Source: Imbricaverruca yamaguchii
Lineage: Eukaryota > Arthropoda > Thecostraca > Neoverrucidae
Direction: 5' to 3'
Assembly (NCBI GenBank): GCA_034440575.1
Contig: JAOTOL010001173.1
Location: 248,001 to 312,000, forward strand
Length of the DNA stretch: 64,000 nt
This document shows, piece after piece, positions 23,001 to 33,247 of the stretch. The notes beneath the pieces were generated by a model. That model was not told where the DNA came from and searched no databases. It saw only the letters and a program-made list of their open reading frames with translations. Numbering within the stretch: position 1 is the first letter of the stretch; every line of letters begins with the position of its first letter. Both the position numbers and the translations under genes were made by a program.

Positions 23001-26000
23001 CTCTTTGGCCGGTTGGCCTGAGTCCATTCCTCCCGTTGAATTGCTGATCGGGAGATCGCCGGTTGCTCGTCAGGGCGTCTATACGTGGTGGGCGGGGCTT
23101 CGGTCGCTTCGGCGAATTTTCGGGCTTCCCTCCCCTTGCTTGTTGGCGACGTCGCAGGTACTCCGTAAGCTCGAAGAAGGGCAATTAGTTGTGCTATCAG
23201 TTCGGAAGCCATATCTGGTTGTACGTTTTGTGGCGTTTCAAAGCTAGTTTTGGTTACTGAAGCGTATGATCTTTTGGGGTGGGACTTTTCGTAGAGGTCC
23301 CTGGCCTCTCTAAACGTTATCTTGTTCGTATGCTTTATTGCGATGATCTCCTTTTCCTTGGTATAGGTTGGGCACGCACGTTCATATGAGGTGTGAGGCT
23401 CCTGCCATTCACCGCAGTTCACACAGAACGGATTATGAGAGGTGCATGTCTCAGGAGAGTGTTCACGTGAGGAGTACCTGTTGCACGCCGGGCGGTTGCG
23501 ACAGTACTGCGTTGTGTGTCCAAATCTCTGACATCTGTAACAGCGCATGAGACTTGGTAGGAATTATCGCACCTTTACCCTCACATAACCTACTCGTATT
23601 TCGGGAGGTATATCGGTTCTGTTAAATGTTAAGATAATGTTGTTCGTCGGAATAAACTCCGTGCCTCTTTTTACATTAATTTTCCTTGCACCAACAACTA
23701 CGCAAATTGAGAGCCCATCGACGATTTCGTCTTCAGGTACGTCCTTTAGGTGAAAACAATTGATAATCCCCGCGATGTATTCTTTGTCTTGTGTGGTTCC
23801 ACAGTTATTTCGATGATTACATTTTCCTTTATTCCGTTCTTCCGCACACAGTACACAAACTCGGAAAATGTAAGTGCCTTACCAGCCTGTTCTGCATCCG
23901 CGAATTCTACCTCTAGCGCTCCGTCATTCAGCTTCTGACATCTCACAATTTCACCAAATCTGTCGCAACCGTCCCTCCTCTGGAAGGGGGACAGAGATGC
24001 GAGGCTCCTATTTTTTCCTCTAAAAACTAGTATCCGAGGACCGGAAGCACGTTCCATGGGGAAGTTTCTATCTCCGCGTGGGTTTATGTTTGTCTGGCCC
24101 CTACGAGAGGGACCAGGAGTGTTTTTGTTTGTTGGAGAAGCCATGCAGTGTGTATTTTTTTCCGCTCCTCGGGGCGCCCCTCCGTAAAGGGGCCATACCG
24201 GGGGAACGCCTGAATCCCGCGGACGGGAGGTCGCCAGGCGCCAGAGGAGCTATACGGGACGGGCGACGCCATCATCCGGCTGGGAGAGAGCCTCACCACC
24301 CCGACCGGAGTCCAGCGCCGCCCACCCTTTAACCCCTGCCGGCCAGGCCAGCAGGCGCTGGGCCGGGGCCCAGACCTTCGGCCTGAGGCGACATGTCGCT
24401 TGGTCCGTATGGGGCCCTACGGGCCCGCCCGCCCCTCCGGGATATCAGGACCAAAGAGGCGTGTTGGTCCCCCGTCACAGCTAGCACCGTGCGACGGGGG
24501 ACCCCAGCCTCCAGGACTGCGTCAACCCCGGGGGCGGGCCGAGGGGGCGCGACTACCCCGATAAGACTGAGCGGACGGGTAGACCAGGGGAAGCTGACCT
24601 ACCTGCTCGTGACAGGGGAGGGGTTGGTGTTGCACGGCTGGATGAAAGACATACGAAAGGTCGCTGGCACGGGGTGGATACTGGAATTTGAAGAGATGGA
24701 TGGGCGATGGAGACTACATGAGTCCCCGGAAACACCTCCGCGTTTCCACACCCCTTGTCGGGGCGGCTGTGTTACCCCGAGGGAGCGCCATTTATCTGGC
24801 CAGCCGAGTAAGGAGGCTGACCCCACTGCGGGTGTACACACCCGACAGGGGGGTCAAAAACACCCTGCCCGCTGGCATCGCCCTGCTGACGACGGGCTGC
24901 ACCCTTAACAGCCTCACGAAGATGCGTTTCACGCTGTCGAACATCGAGGAGTGGATCCGCAAATGAAAAGTTCTTTCCAGCCCGGAGAAGTGTCACATGA
25001 TGACTATGTCGGTTGGTTATTTGTTTTACGACACATCGAATGTTGAGTCATGCAGCGCCCCCAATCTCTGACGCCGATTGATCGCGGGCGAAGAGTAGCG
25101 ACAGGCGAGACTCGAGCCCACAACCTTTCGATTGTGAGACGGGCAACTTATCCCTAGACCAATCGTCCCTGACTTACGAGGGGGCGGGAATGGCTCTGGG
25201 TACCAAAGGTCCCGGGTTCAACACTCGCACCACTCCGGACATTTCCCAATCGTGCGGCCCGCCGGCGAAACAGCGTGGGCGCCGCCAGTAGCCATGATCG
25301 TGCATAAAGTGCGTCGAGAATCACCCAATGACAAAACCTTACAACTTACGATGGTCAAGATGGCGAAGAGATGTCGATGCCTAAGGACGCCAACCGAAGG
25401 ACGTAGAGCTTTCCAAAAGATCCCGCAAGTCGCCTACCTGGGATACATCCGCAGCGTATTTGAGTATGGCGCCGGTCTACTTTAACCACGCTTCGCGGGG
25501 CGGGTGGCTGAGTGGTTGGCGCTGAACTTTGGATACGAAGGTCCCCGTCTCAACAATCGCTCTGTAACACGAGCCCCTGAGTACGGGGCTGTACCATATG
25601 GAAAGGTGGTTCTGCAACACGAGCCCTCCCAGTACGGGGATGTACCATACGGAGCGCCGGTTCCGTAACACGAGCCCTCCCAGCACGGGACGTTACCATA
25701 CGGAGCGCTGGTTCCGTAACGCAAATGGAGGGGCCAGGCACATATGGAGCCCCATAAAGATGAACGGACACACGTACACAGCCACCGCCGGGGAATTATG
25801 CAGCACCACCAGAGCTAAGCTGGTGGCGACGAGAGGGACGCTGGGGACGGACCGTATTCACCAAACGAGACCGTGTTCCGACCTAGAAGCCGTCCCCTTC
25901 CTGCTTGCCAACGAACCCCAGCAGCACCGGCTCCTGTCAACTGAAAACTCAAGTCCCTCAACGGGCTAGCCGATACAGGCACCCACAGCCACCTCCAATG

Positions 26001-29000
26001 CGTACCCGGCCACGCCGGCATCGGGGACAGCGGGGCGGTCGACCGGCTCGCCAGAGGCGCCGCGACTCCCCTCCAGGCGGACACTCCCAGCCGATCCCCG
26101 GAGCGCGCAAGGCGCTACCAGCCGAGTCATCAGGACACGGGAAGACAGGCGGGGAACAGTCCGCCTTCCCAACCGCGACACACTCGCAAGACGGGGAGAG
26201 AAAGGCATCGTCTCCCAGCTCAGAGTTGGTGAAGTCGCCGCTGCATCGTCACACGCCACGCCACACACCGTCGGCAGGGCAGTCGAACCGCACTGCCAGA
26301 GATGCGGCGACGAACACACCGTGTGGCACACACTGGCGGAGGCGCCCGCACATGCACGCCTCCGACGGGGACGGTGGGCCGAGATGCTGCCCGCTCTGGC
26401 CCACACCCTGGAGAACGACTCAGCCGTCAGCTGGTACTAGTTCCGCCTCCCTTGGCTGCAGGTCAGTCACTGTAACGGAGTACACGTAGCACACCTTGTC
26501 ATTACCACCACCAGGCTGTTGTCCAGGCTTCAATTAATCACTGTAATGGATCACATGTAGTACACCCTGTCATTATCCCAACAGGCTGTTGTCCAGGCTT
26601 CACCTTAGTCACTGTAACGGAGCGCGTTTATCACAGCCTGTCACCCAGCCGACCCATCTGGCAGCACTGAGCAACACTGGCACATCTTGGTCTACATGTC
26701 AACTCAAGTTTTGTGCCACACAAACTCCAGCCACATGCATAGGCTCAAATGCTACTAAGTTGCGAAACCACTACACGCCACACGCCGTGCGCCCCTCTCA
26801 CGACCAAAGCTCGAGATCAGGATCGTTAGGACTAATGGCTACCCAGGGTAGCATAGTTTTGTTAGAACCAGTACACAACATTCCTGTGTCTGCTTAAAAT
26901 GCATTACTATACATCAAACAGGCGGGATAATACCGTGTTTATGGAACCAAGCTTGCCCAGTGTTCAGCATGTTCATGCAAATGTGCAGGTATAGATGCAT
27001 TGGTGATCAAGTAGCCTGGCCTCAACATTGGTCAGTTGGCTCATTGCTCATTACCTGATGCTGGTCTGGCCTCCAAGGTCCCACACTTGAAACTTGAGGT
27101 TGTTGTATGTGACCTGTTCCACATTGAAGCCGATGGTTGGTATGGTTGTTACCACTTCTCCAACTTGTAGCCTGTATCGAATGGCAAGCTTGTGGTGATA
27201 CAGAATCCATACAACACACAGCTTTGCAAAGACACCATTAATTCAACCCAGTGATATAACCCTTGCACATTTCTTAACATGGTTGGCCATTGGCTTTACG
27301 ACACATCGACCATTGGGTCATGTGTCATAAAGCCACAATCTTTCAATTGTGATCACCCACAATCTTTCAATTGTGAGACAAGCAACTTACCCCTAGACCA
27401 CTTGTCCCACTTTGTTAACATGCGCCCACCATCAAGATTCAGGAAGGGCGGCACTGCGGAAAATCGAACCCCATAGCTAATCTTCTGGCATGTCGAACAT
27501 GCCAGAAGATTAGCTTAACCAATGAGCTTTTGACACCCTAAACATGGTAAAACTTCAACCACATACAGAAGAAGAGCAAGGTATTTGCACTAGAGGAACA
27601 TTCTATCAGAGTAATAAAAAGTGCTTTGCTGGGTGGACTATGAGAGAGGCAGAGGGTAATTCAGTAAGGAAGTTGAATAAGTGAGCAAGCTGCTTCTCAA
27701 CAAATCTTTGGATTTTAAAGGTTATACAAGCACAATTGCATTCAGCTTGCCCCTGGCATTTTCCTCCAAATATTATCATAATATACAGCCACTGAGGTAA
27801 AGTGGTAAATGGTATGGCCTGATGCCTGTATTCCTCCATCTTTCTTGCCATAAACACTACCTTAGTTTATGCTTAGTTTATGACTTCACAGTATGCTATT
27901 GCAGGGCTATAAACATTCCACAGGGGTCATCACTAGCCTGGCTGCTCCAGTTGAGTTTGCTCTGATAGGCTGATGGCAGTGGCAGTTCAAGAACTTGTCA
28001 TGGAAGGAGGCACATGCCCAGATGGGTCCTCTGGCTGAAAAATCTGAGTGGAGGTGTACTCATACCTTCTCTAACGGGTGTCTCACCTTGGAGATCTACA
28101 AGTGAAACATTTGGTTATCTAGGTTTAAAAATTGATGGGGTGTACTTGGGCCTTCCCAGAGGGTTGCCTTTTCTTCCAAGGGGTACCTCTGGCTGAAAGA
28201 TTAGAGGATGGGGTGCACTCAAGTCTTTCAAAGTGATGCCTTTTCCCGACCACAGGGGTACCACCTTTTCATGGAAGGGCACATGGCCGAAATATTCACT
28301 TGTATCCACCCCTGACTGAAGGGGGTTTCACTCTGAAAGCAGTCTTGCTGATATGCATCAATGCACATTGATATTGATAGCATTACCCTGAATCAGCTGC
28401 AGCTCACAATTGCAAACATCAATTGGGATAACTACCTGTATAGAATTGTTGTTTTTCCTGCTCCATCCAGGCCCAATATGAGTATCCTCATCTCTCTGCT
28501 CCCAAACAAGCCTTGAAAGTAGCTCAGCAGACCCCCTGAAAACAAGAGTGCAGCAGGTGACTTCAAATGACTTCACATACCTGCAAGTATAATTCCATGG
28601 TTAGCCAAACAAGCAAAACAGATGAGACAAAAGATGAATATATGGCAGAGGCCTCTAACCAAATTTTGGGTTTAAAAAAATGGCATTATAGTGCCTTCTG
28701 ACATGATTTGAATGAAGTTGATGTACATTCCTTCAAAAAGACAATTTTCACAGGTAGAAGCACTGAAGTTAAAGTATGTGAATATTTCAATGAAGTAGTA
28801 TTCCACTAAGAAAAAAATGTAAAATTCAATCAGGTAACATACAAAAGAGAAAACACATTTTTGACAATGCAGATACATTCCATTCCCTCTCTCACAGCAA
28901 AAATATGAAATGTGGTAGGAAAAAGAATGTGTGGGTGGGGTGGTATATCATGAAGAATAATGCAAAAACCTTACCTAACCCATGCTACTCATGCTTCATT

Positions 29001-30937
29001 GCCAAAAACTTACTGATATTGGGCCACATGAAATCTATAGTTGTTGGATCTTTTAAAATCTCTGAATGTTGGATAAAACCAACAAATGTTTGATCATCTA
29101 CAATCTAATTATGCTAAATGATCTATTCTACTGACTTCAGATAACTTAAAACTGTTGCATCCAAAATATTGATATGACAGTGGTTAATGTGCTGCTACAC
29201 ACATTTACTACAACTCACCATTTCCAGTAACACAGTAATAATGAAAGAAATGTGGAATGTCAGTGCTGTTCTTATACAAATTTGTAGATACCACAATAGA
29301 ACATGGCTTAGGATGAAGGTAACTGAAATTCAGCCTCACTCAGATATTGGCTGCCTCCTTGACAAGAAAGAAATTATGACCCTGTAGTGCTACACAATCT
29401 ACATAAGAATATTAGATGTAGCCACATCCAATTTATATATTTCAAACCCATTTACTGAATACTGTGAACCTATGGCTAATATTTTAGATGGATCTCCTAG
29501 ATGGGCCACTTTAGTATAATTTTCCTTAAACCATTTTATATTCTGAAATCTTTATCCCAATAGATGGAAAGTAACAAGTCAGTTGGTGCAAGTGCATCCT
29601 ACTCATGGGGTGTGTTGTGAATATTTACTAGTTGTACAGTGTGAGCATGTCAGTTAGTTAGTTATTTGGGCTTTCAGGCACTTTGACTACTCTGGTCATA
29701 TTGCGCCCATAACTTAACATGTCAGGAGTATCAGGTATGGATTGATAAACTTGGTTGACATAGAGTGGCACTGTGGTTGCTGTCTCAGTTTGGTTGTGTT
29801 GCTGGTCTGTATACATGAAGTCATTGTGTGTTGTATGGTATCCCAGATATGTACTGAGAGTGGTGCAAAATAAAGGGCATTATTATTATTATTATTATAG
29901 ATTAAGTATACTGGAATTGCTCAGGAAGTTGGCTTACAACTGCATCCTTCACCAATTTAACCATAGTGCCAATTTCCTCTCTAGCATTCATTCTTCAGCT
30001 GCCATTTACCATGGAGCTGAGTGTAGTCCCCACATAAATCAATAAAACATATTGCAATTTACTGATGTTCGCAAGTTTAATTTTGCTCATTTCAGCATCA
30101 GTGACATCAGTGACCTATTGCATAATTAAAACTGATGTAATGATTATATTTGGTGGTCACTTTTAATGTATGCAGATCATTATGCCAGGTCTTCTCCTTC
30201 TATCTCATCCCAGGTCTCTTTCCTGACACCTGGGACCTGCAAGCAAATTTCTGCTGTAAAACCATCTATTCATTGGCTGCCATATTCTGTAGAGCTGTGT
30301 GCAGTCTCCAAGTAAATCAGAAAGCATATTACAATTAGCTGACGTTTATAAGATTAATTCTACCTATATTCAGCAATATTATTAGAACAAATTTTGTTCT
30401 TAAAACTGATCAGATCATTATGTTTTGTAGTCATCTTTAATTTATGCAGATCATTATGCTGAGGCTTCTCCCTCTATCTTGTTCCATAGACCAAGTAACC
30501 TGGGACCAAATTTCCAACATAAAACTGACTAATCATGTACTTAGGCAAGTTGTGAGAAAACATTTTGAAGGGCTGAAGAGCTAGAAAAAGAAGCATTTCT
30601 AATGGGATATGAGGTCATCATCTTAAGTATCTTGATCACACTCATGAACATGGCACTCAAATTGTTTTTTTTTCTCCAAATCTTGCTAACATATTAAAAA
30701 TGCAAATTCACTGTATGCTGCTTGTTTTACCAATAATGCACCCATAAAGATGAAACATATCCCGACCACTGGTGGGGACATCTTCCCTGCAGTTAAAATG
30801 CTATTGGAGTGCTTGCTTAGGTACATATCAGAGTACCTACCTAGGCAGGTACCTAGGCACCGAGTTGTTGAATAAAATGTGAGAGCAATTAACAGGGAAT
30901 GCAAGCATATTTATGTGAAAAGCTGCAACTTACCCAT
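17068..30937 (-). CDS. Arl1: ARF-like GTPase 1, five exons
   Basis: CDS exons: 30937-30934, 28535-28436, 27171-27055, 17817-17706 and 17277-17068. All introns are GT-AG; phases are 1, 2, 2 and 0. Joined they give 180 residues, the normal ARL1 length. Visible features: Gly2 for N-myristoylation, P loop GLDGAGKT 23-30, switch I Thr47, switch II DLGGQ 66-70, NKQD 125-128 and TSA 157-159. ARL1 is a small Ras-superfamily GTPase of the trans-Golgi that recruits GRIP-domain golgins and acts in vesicle tethering. The signature stretches [18 protein letters not shown] and QAMDWL fit arthropod ARL1 rather than ARF1 or SAR1. Exon 1 codes only ATGG, followed by GTAAGT. Intron 3 (27054-17818) holds nested LINEs and SINEs, yet no exon is damaged. 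5' UTR and promoter are not defined. Confidence 0.97.
18149..18189. repeat. Perfect hairpin, 15-bp arms
   Basis: GGCAAGCGTAAGACC and its exact reverse complement are separated by 11 bases. It lies in Arl1 intron 3 just left of the old RT pseudogene. Confidence 0.9.
18195..18411 (+). pseudogene. Old LINE RT fragment, left half (interrupted by element 2)
   Basis: Plus-strand frames read an RT palm in pieces: [20 protein letters not shown] in one frame, then a degraded GVPQG block (GDGLPQD) and VNDVRPP in another. This is RT blocks 3-4. Reading stops at the TSD of element 2 and resumes beyond it at 24839 with the next RT block. Several frameshifts make it non-functional. It lies in Arl1 intron 3, antisense to the gene. 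Confidence 0.7.
18511..22231 (-). pseudogene. Element 2 ORF2 (endonuclease-RT-RNase H), frameshifted
   Basis: The ORF starts at 22231 ([11 protein letters not shown]). The endonuclease shows [12 protein letters not shown] and GRDHFP; the RT N-terminal half includes [17 protein letters not shown]. The frame breaks at an eight-T run (plus-strand A8 at 20498-20505), where one extra base disrupts the FFDIE block. RT resumes with NGVPQQSV (Gly to Gln against NGVPQGS) and LVDD. RNase H retains YTDGSK, TAELVAI, TDSLSSL and GNELADAA. The frame stops at 18895 and at least two more shifts occur before the C-terminal [13 protein letters not shown] block, ending at 18511. It cannot make a full product. 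Confidence 0.9.
22500..24144 (-). pseudogene. Element 2 ORF1 (gag-like, zinc knuckles), broken
   Basis: The frame from 24144 ([11 protein letters not shown]) holds [14 protein letters not shown] and runs to 23746. The homologous continuation ([16 protein letters not shown]) lies in the -1 frame from about 23782, the same codon position where element 1 shifts. A TAA at 23564-23566 interrupts it just before the first knuckle [14 protein letters not shown]. Further knuckles are [14 protein letters not shown] (second Cys replaced by Tyr) and [11 protein letters not shown]. Another shift near 22865-23027 leads to a Pro-rich tail ending at 22500. Confidence 0.85.
24145..24838 (-). promoter_or_regulatory. 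5' UTR of element 2
   Basis: About 690 bp between the ORF1 start and the 5' TSD. The ORF1-proximal 480 bp match the 5' UTR of element 1; the distal 200 bp are less similar. An internal promoter is expected for the family. Confidence 0.6.
25012..25178 (-). mobile_element. tRNA-headed SINE, family D, copy 1
   Basis: The minus strand has an A-box-like TTGGTCTAGGGATAAGTTG and a B-box-like GGGCTCGAGTC, then a short body ending GATGTGTCGTAAAACAAATA. It interrupts the RT pseudogene right after its thumb region. Copy 2 is at 27282-27414. Confidence 0.75.
25190..25345 (+). mobile_element. SINE family C, copy 2 (5' truncated)
   Basis: It matches 33248-33431 from the B box onward: CCCGGGTTCAACACTCGCAC, GACATTTCCCAATC, GTGCATAAAGTGCGTCGAG. 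The left half of the tRNA head is missing. Confidence 0.75.
25500..25714 (+). repeat. tRNA-like head followed by three 51-bp tandem units
   Basis: Bases 25500-25562 carry GTGGCTGAGTGGTTGGCGCTG, similar to a tRNA A-box region, and a decayed B-box segment. Three units then follow at 25563-25612, 25613-25663 and 25664-25714, each holding ACACGAGCCC, a short stem and TACCATA. Confidence 0.8.
26467..26645. repeat. 71-bp tandem repeat, about 2.5 copies
   Basis: Units start at 26467, 26538 and 26609 with TCACTGTAAYGG and share GGCTGTTGTCCAGGCTTCA. It is in Arl1 intron 3. Confidence 0.88.
27282..27414 (-). mobile_element. tRNA-headed SINE, family D, copy 2, with TSD
   Basis: The minus strand reads GTGGGACAAGTGGTCTAGGG into a tRNA-like head and ends GATGTGTCGTAAAGCCAATG. 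TTAACATG at 27274-27281 and 27415-27422 is the TSD. The 23-bp stretch around TCACAATTGAAAGATTGTGG is duplicated inside the body. It lies in Arl1 intron 3, about 100 bp past exon 3 on the plus-strand scale. Confidence 0.8.
29556..30540. repeat. Dispersed repeat R1, copy 2, with internal duplication
   Basis: It is homologous to 14186-14740. A 64-bp LINE 3' end is inserted at 29654-29717. The distal part (CATTATGCC...TTCTCC...CTGGGACC) is repeated about every 300 bp, at roughly 29925-30230 and 30240-30540. An (ATT)n run lies at about 29880-29900. All within Arl1 intron 1. Confidence 0.8.
29654..29717 (-). mobile_element. 64-bp 3'-end copy of an I-like LINE, with TSD and known empty site
   Basis: The minus strand reads TTATGGGCGCAATATGACC through a CCCAAATAACTAACTAACT-type tail. 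TSD CATGTCAG lies at 29646-29653 and 29718-29725. The related repeat at 14280-14302 reads straight through (GAGCATGTTGGGAGTATC), showing the pre-insertion state. Confidence 0.88.
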
Positions 30938-31089
30938 GCTGATGACAGTAGTAGGTTCACGTAGTTGCAAGTAAAGCAAGTACTACTCAGAAATTCAAAT
31001 CGATAAACGTACACAAAATAGGTGTCACTACTTCAGATTTCCAACCAGTGCCCATCCATGATGGGATTAGCGATCCTGCGGATACCGGC

Positions 31090-31290
31090 GAGGGCAAAAC
31101 ATGAGTCGGGTCCGTATAGAAACGTCCAAAAATATGAAGTCCAAAATCCTGAAGTCTAATTACAGAAGGTCCAAAAATAATAAAGTCCGAAAATCATAAC
31201 GTCCAAAATCCAAACGTGAAAGAATCATAAAGTGCAAAAACCGAACATCCAAAGCCACAAAGTCCAAAGACGCACATCCAAGATCCAAAG
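31090..31290. repeat. Degenerate short-unit tandem array (GTCCAAAAAT-like)
   Basis: About twelve GTCCAAAA-type words alternate with AATCATAA-type words at intervals of roughly 14-16 bp. No gene in this stretch, which is just upstream of Arl1. Confidence 0.7.
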
Positions 31291-31727
31291 ATGAATAAGT
31301 TCAACAGTAGTTTGAATTCTCTCGACAAGGTGTAAAAATTGTCGCTTTTATTGGCAGTATGCTCAAGGCAGAAACGAAAGCTCTTGTTTGTATCCATAGA
31401 TGGCAGGACCTTCCGATAGATACAGTGGAAGGCGATGACACTGCCGTGGGTTAAACGAGTTGAACGTGTTTGAACTGCGGAAGTTCTCGAAGCTGGAGGG
31501 TTTGACGATTCATACTGGTGAGATTTGATATTGGCTGGAGCCCAAAATCAAAATTCCGGTGAAGGTGAGATCATCGAGCGAGGACTTCTAAACCGGACCG
31601 GGGTGTTGAAGCGTTTTTGGAAAATAACTATGACTGCAATTGTGGGCGATGATGAATATGGAGAGGCTTATCACATTGGATTTGTAATCACTCAGGCATA
31701 TGTGATTGAGGAATAATGCCTATGAGT

Positions 31728-32110
31728 GAGATGTTTAAAATCGTGAAAGAATCAGCTGTCAACTCGAATGATACCATTCTATTTAGGGATCACATTTCAC
31801 CAAGTGGTCATTAATTCAGGTTGCACAAGGTGAAGTATATAACAGTTAAATGCTAGCACGTTTTCAGTGAATTAGTAGTTGGTCAATGGAAATGGGTGCC
31901 TGGTATTGTAAATCAGATGTTTAAAATCGTGAAAGTATCAGCTAATGTCAACCTGAATGCTACCCTTCTCTCTAGGTTAACCCATTTCACACATTGGCCA
32001 CCAATTCAGGCTTCATCAGGCTTCACGAGGTGATGTGTATAGCAGTTAAATGCTATCACGTTTTCAGTGAATGAGTAGTTGGTCAATGGAATTGGATGCC
32101 TGGTGTTGTA
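31728..32110. repeat. About 190-bp tandem duplication
   Basis: Two diverged copies begin with TTTAAAATCGTGAAAG at about 31734 and 31919 and share GTTAAATGCTA, ACGTTTTCAGTGAAT and AGTAGTTGGTCAATGGAA. A short ORF at 31525-31716 to the left is not recognised and is not called. Confidence 0.85.
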
Positions 32111-32393
32111 ATAGGGAGTCCTCATTTGAATGTGTTTGAAAGCAGGGAGGGTGCATTCTTAATGTGCAGGTGGGAGATGGGAAACTGGGTGAATAAGTTC
32201 AAGTTGATATACGCGAGTCATGTGAGTGTTGTGCATGACTTGCACAGTGTAAGTTATAACATTGCATGCTTTTGGGATGATGCTTTCCCCTTCCAAATGT
32301 TGTCTGTGCCCTCCAAATAATCATAGCATTTAGGATGTGATGCTATGTGGCATGTTATGCAACCCAATCCAATTGTGCATTATTGTGCTTTAA

Positions 32394-33232
32394 CCCGTCC
32401 CGTCTCGGGTGGGTTTTCAACCGCCCCCTCAGGTTTTTCGCGGATAGTGGACGAACGGCGCGCAGGAGCGCGCCCAAATTTGGCATACCTTTTCCCACAT
32501 CAATTTGGCATGCTGTTTCACATCAATATTGAAGTCAGGTCATCTAGGGTCAGCGAGTTAGTCAAGGTCAAGTGAAGTCACCTCCAAAAAAGTTCAACCA
32601 GTCTTCACGCTTTAACGGATACAGATATTTTAATGAAACTTTCAGCGTTTGCTTATCTTTAGGAATGTAACAAAACGTAAGAGTGCAATTTATTTTTTAG
32701 TTTTTGACTACATATACATTTTGCGTATTTGCCAAATTGCAGATCAAATAGAGGATTCTGGCTAAAGTAAACATTTTTTATTTGGGAAAGTTGACTTCCA
32801 ACAACGTTTCTCTGTCTCCTCTACCCATTGGAAAAGGAAAATGAAAGAAAACTTCAAAACCCAAAATTTTGAAGTATTGAAGACAAAAAATTACTTTTGG
32901 TGGGCCAAAACCTTTCATGGCCCTGGTCAATTTTGCTGTCCTTTTCGCATTCCAAATAATTTTTTTTTTCTCACATATCCCCCAAAATGAACTCCCCAAA
33001 GCCAACAACCTAACGTAAGTTGTGAAAAGTCGTGAAAATCTAACCCCCTAGTGACGTCACTTTTGGGGGAATTATTTTGGGGGTGGACCCAGACCCTACT
33101 CGAGCGATTTCCGATGACACCTCTTTCGTTTTCGTGCGATGCTTAGTTTGGATTTTAGAGGGGGGTTACTAACCGCCCCCCCCCCCACCCCCGAGACGGG
33201 GTGTGAGGATCTGACCGGAAAGACGGCGCGGG
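32394..33232. mobile_element. TTAA-flanked MITE-like element with CCCG terminal inverted repeats
   Basis: It is bounded by TTAA at 32390-32393 and 33233-33236. The left end begins CCCGTCCCGTCTCGG and the right end, inverted, begins CCCGCGCCGTCTT. A second inner inverted match (CCCGTCTCGGG with a CCGCCCCC run) lies a little inside. TTAA target duplication and CCC-starting TIRs are piggyBac hallmarks. At 839 bp with no transposase frame it would be non-autonomous. Confidence 0.6.
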
Positions 33233-33247
33233 TTAAGGTGTAACAAG

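Larger units (their letters stand above)
18412..24838 (-). mobile_element. Full-length but decayed I-superfamily LINE (element 2)
   Basis: It has the same architecture as element 1: GC-rich 5' UTR, ORF1 with zinc knuckles, ORF2 with endonuclease, RT and RNase H, and the 3' stem-loop. The flanks CACCCGACGGCGG (18399-18411) and CACCCGACAGGGG (24839-24851) match at 11 of 13 bases, giving an aged TSD. The tail reads AAATAATCCATCAATCAA on the minus strand. It carries several frameshifts and a nonsense codon, so it is older than element 1. It sits in Arl1 intron 3 in the gene's own orientation, inside a plus-strand RT pseudogene. Confidence 0.9.
24839..26440 (+). pseudogene. Old LINE RT/RNase H pseudogene, right half
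   Basis: It continues the fragment at 18195-18411. [15 protein letters not shown] sits where AxYADDxTL is expected, so both catalytic Asp are lost. It goes on with NIEEWIRK, a TGA in place of Trp, and [14 protein letters not shown] (thumb). After a SINE it resumes at about 25380 with [16 protein letters not shown]. An RNase H follows ([19 protein letters not shown] near 25775; [20 protein letters not shown] near 26000-26050), then a C-terminal C-x2-C...H block ([14 protein letters not shown]) near 26295. It differs from elements 1 and 2. SINE-like inserts at 25012, 25190 and 25500 break it. Confidence 0.75.

Noticed and set aside
25905..26489. 194-codon plus frame in GC-rich sequence
   Set aside because: It is not the RNase H frame; the degraded RNase H and zinc block read in a neighbouring frame.
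28014..28330. Short ORFs in Arl1 intron 2
   Set aside because: Low-complexity, internally repetitive wording and no exon signals.
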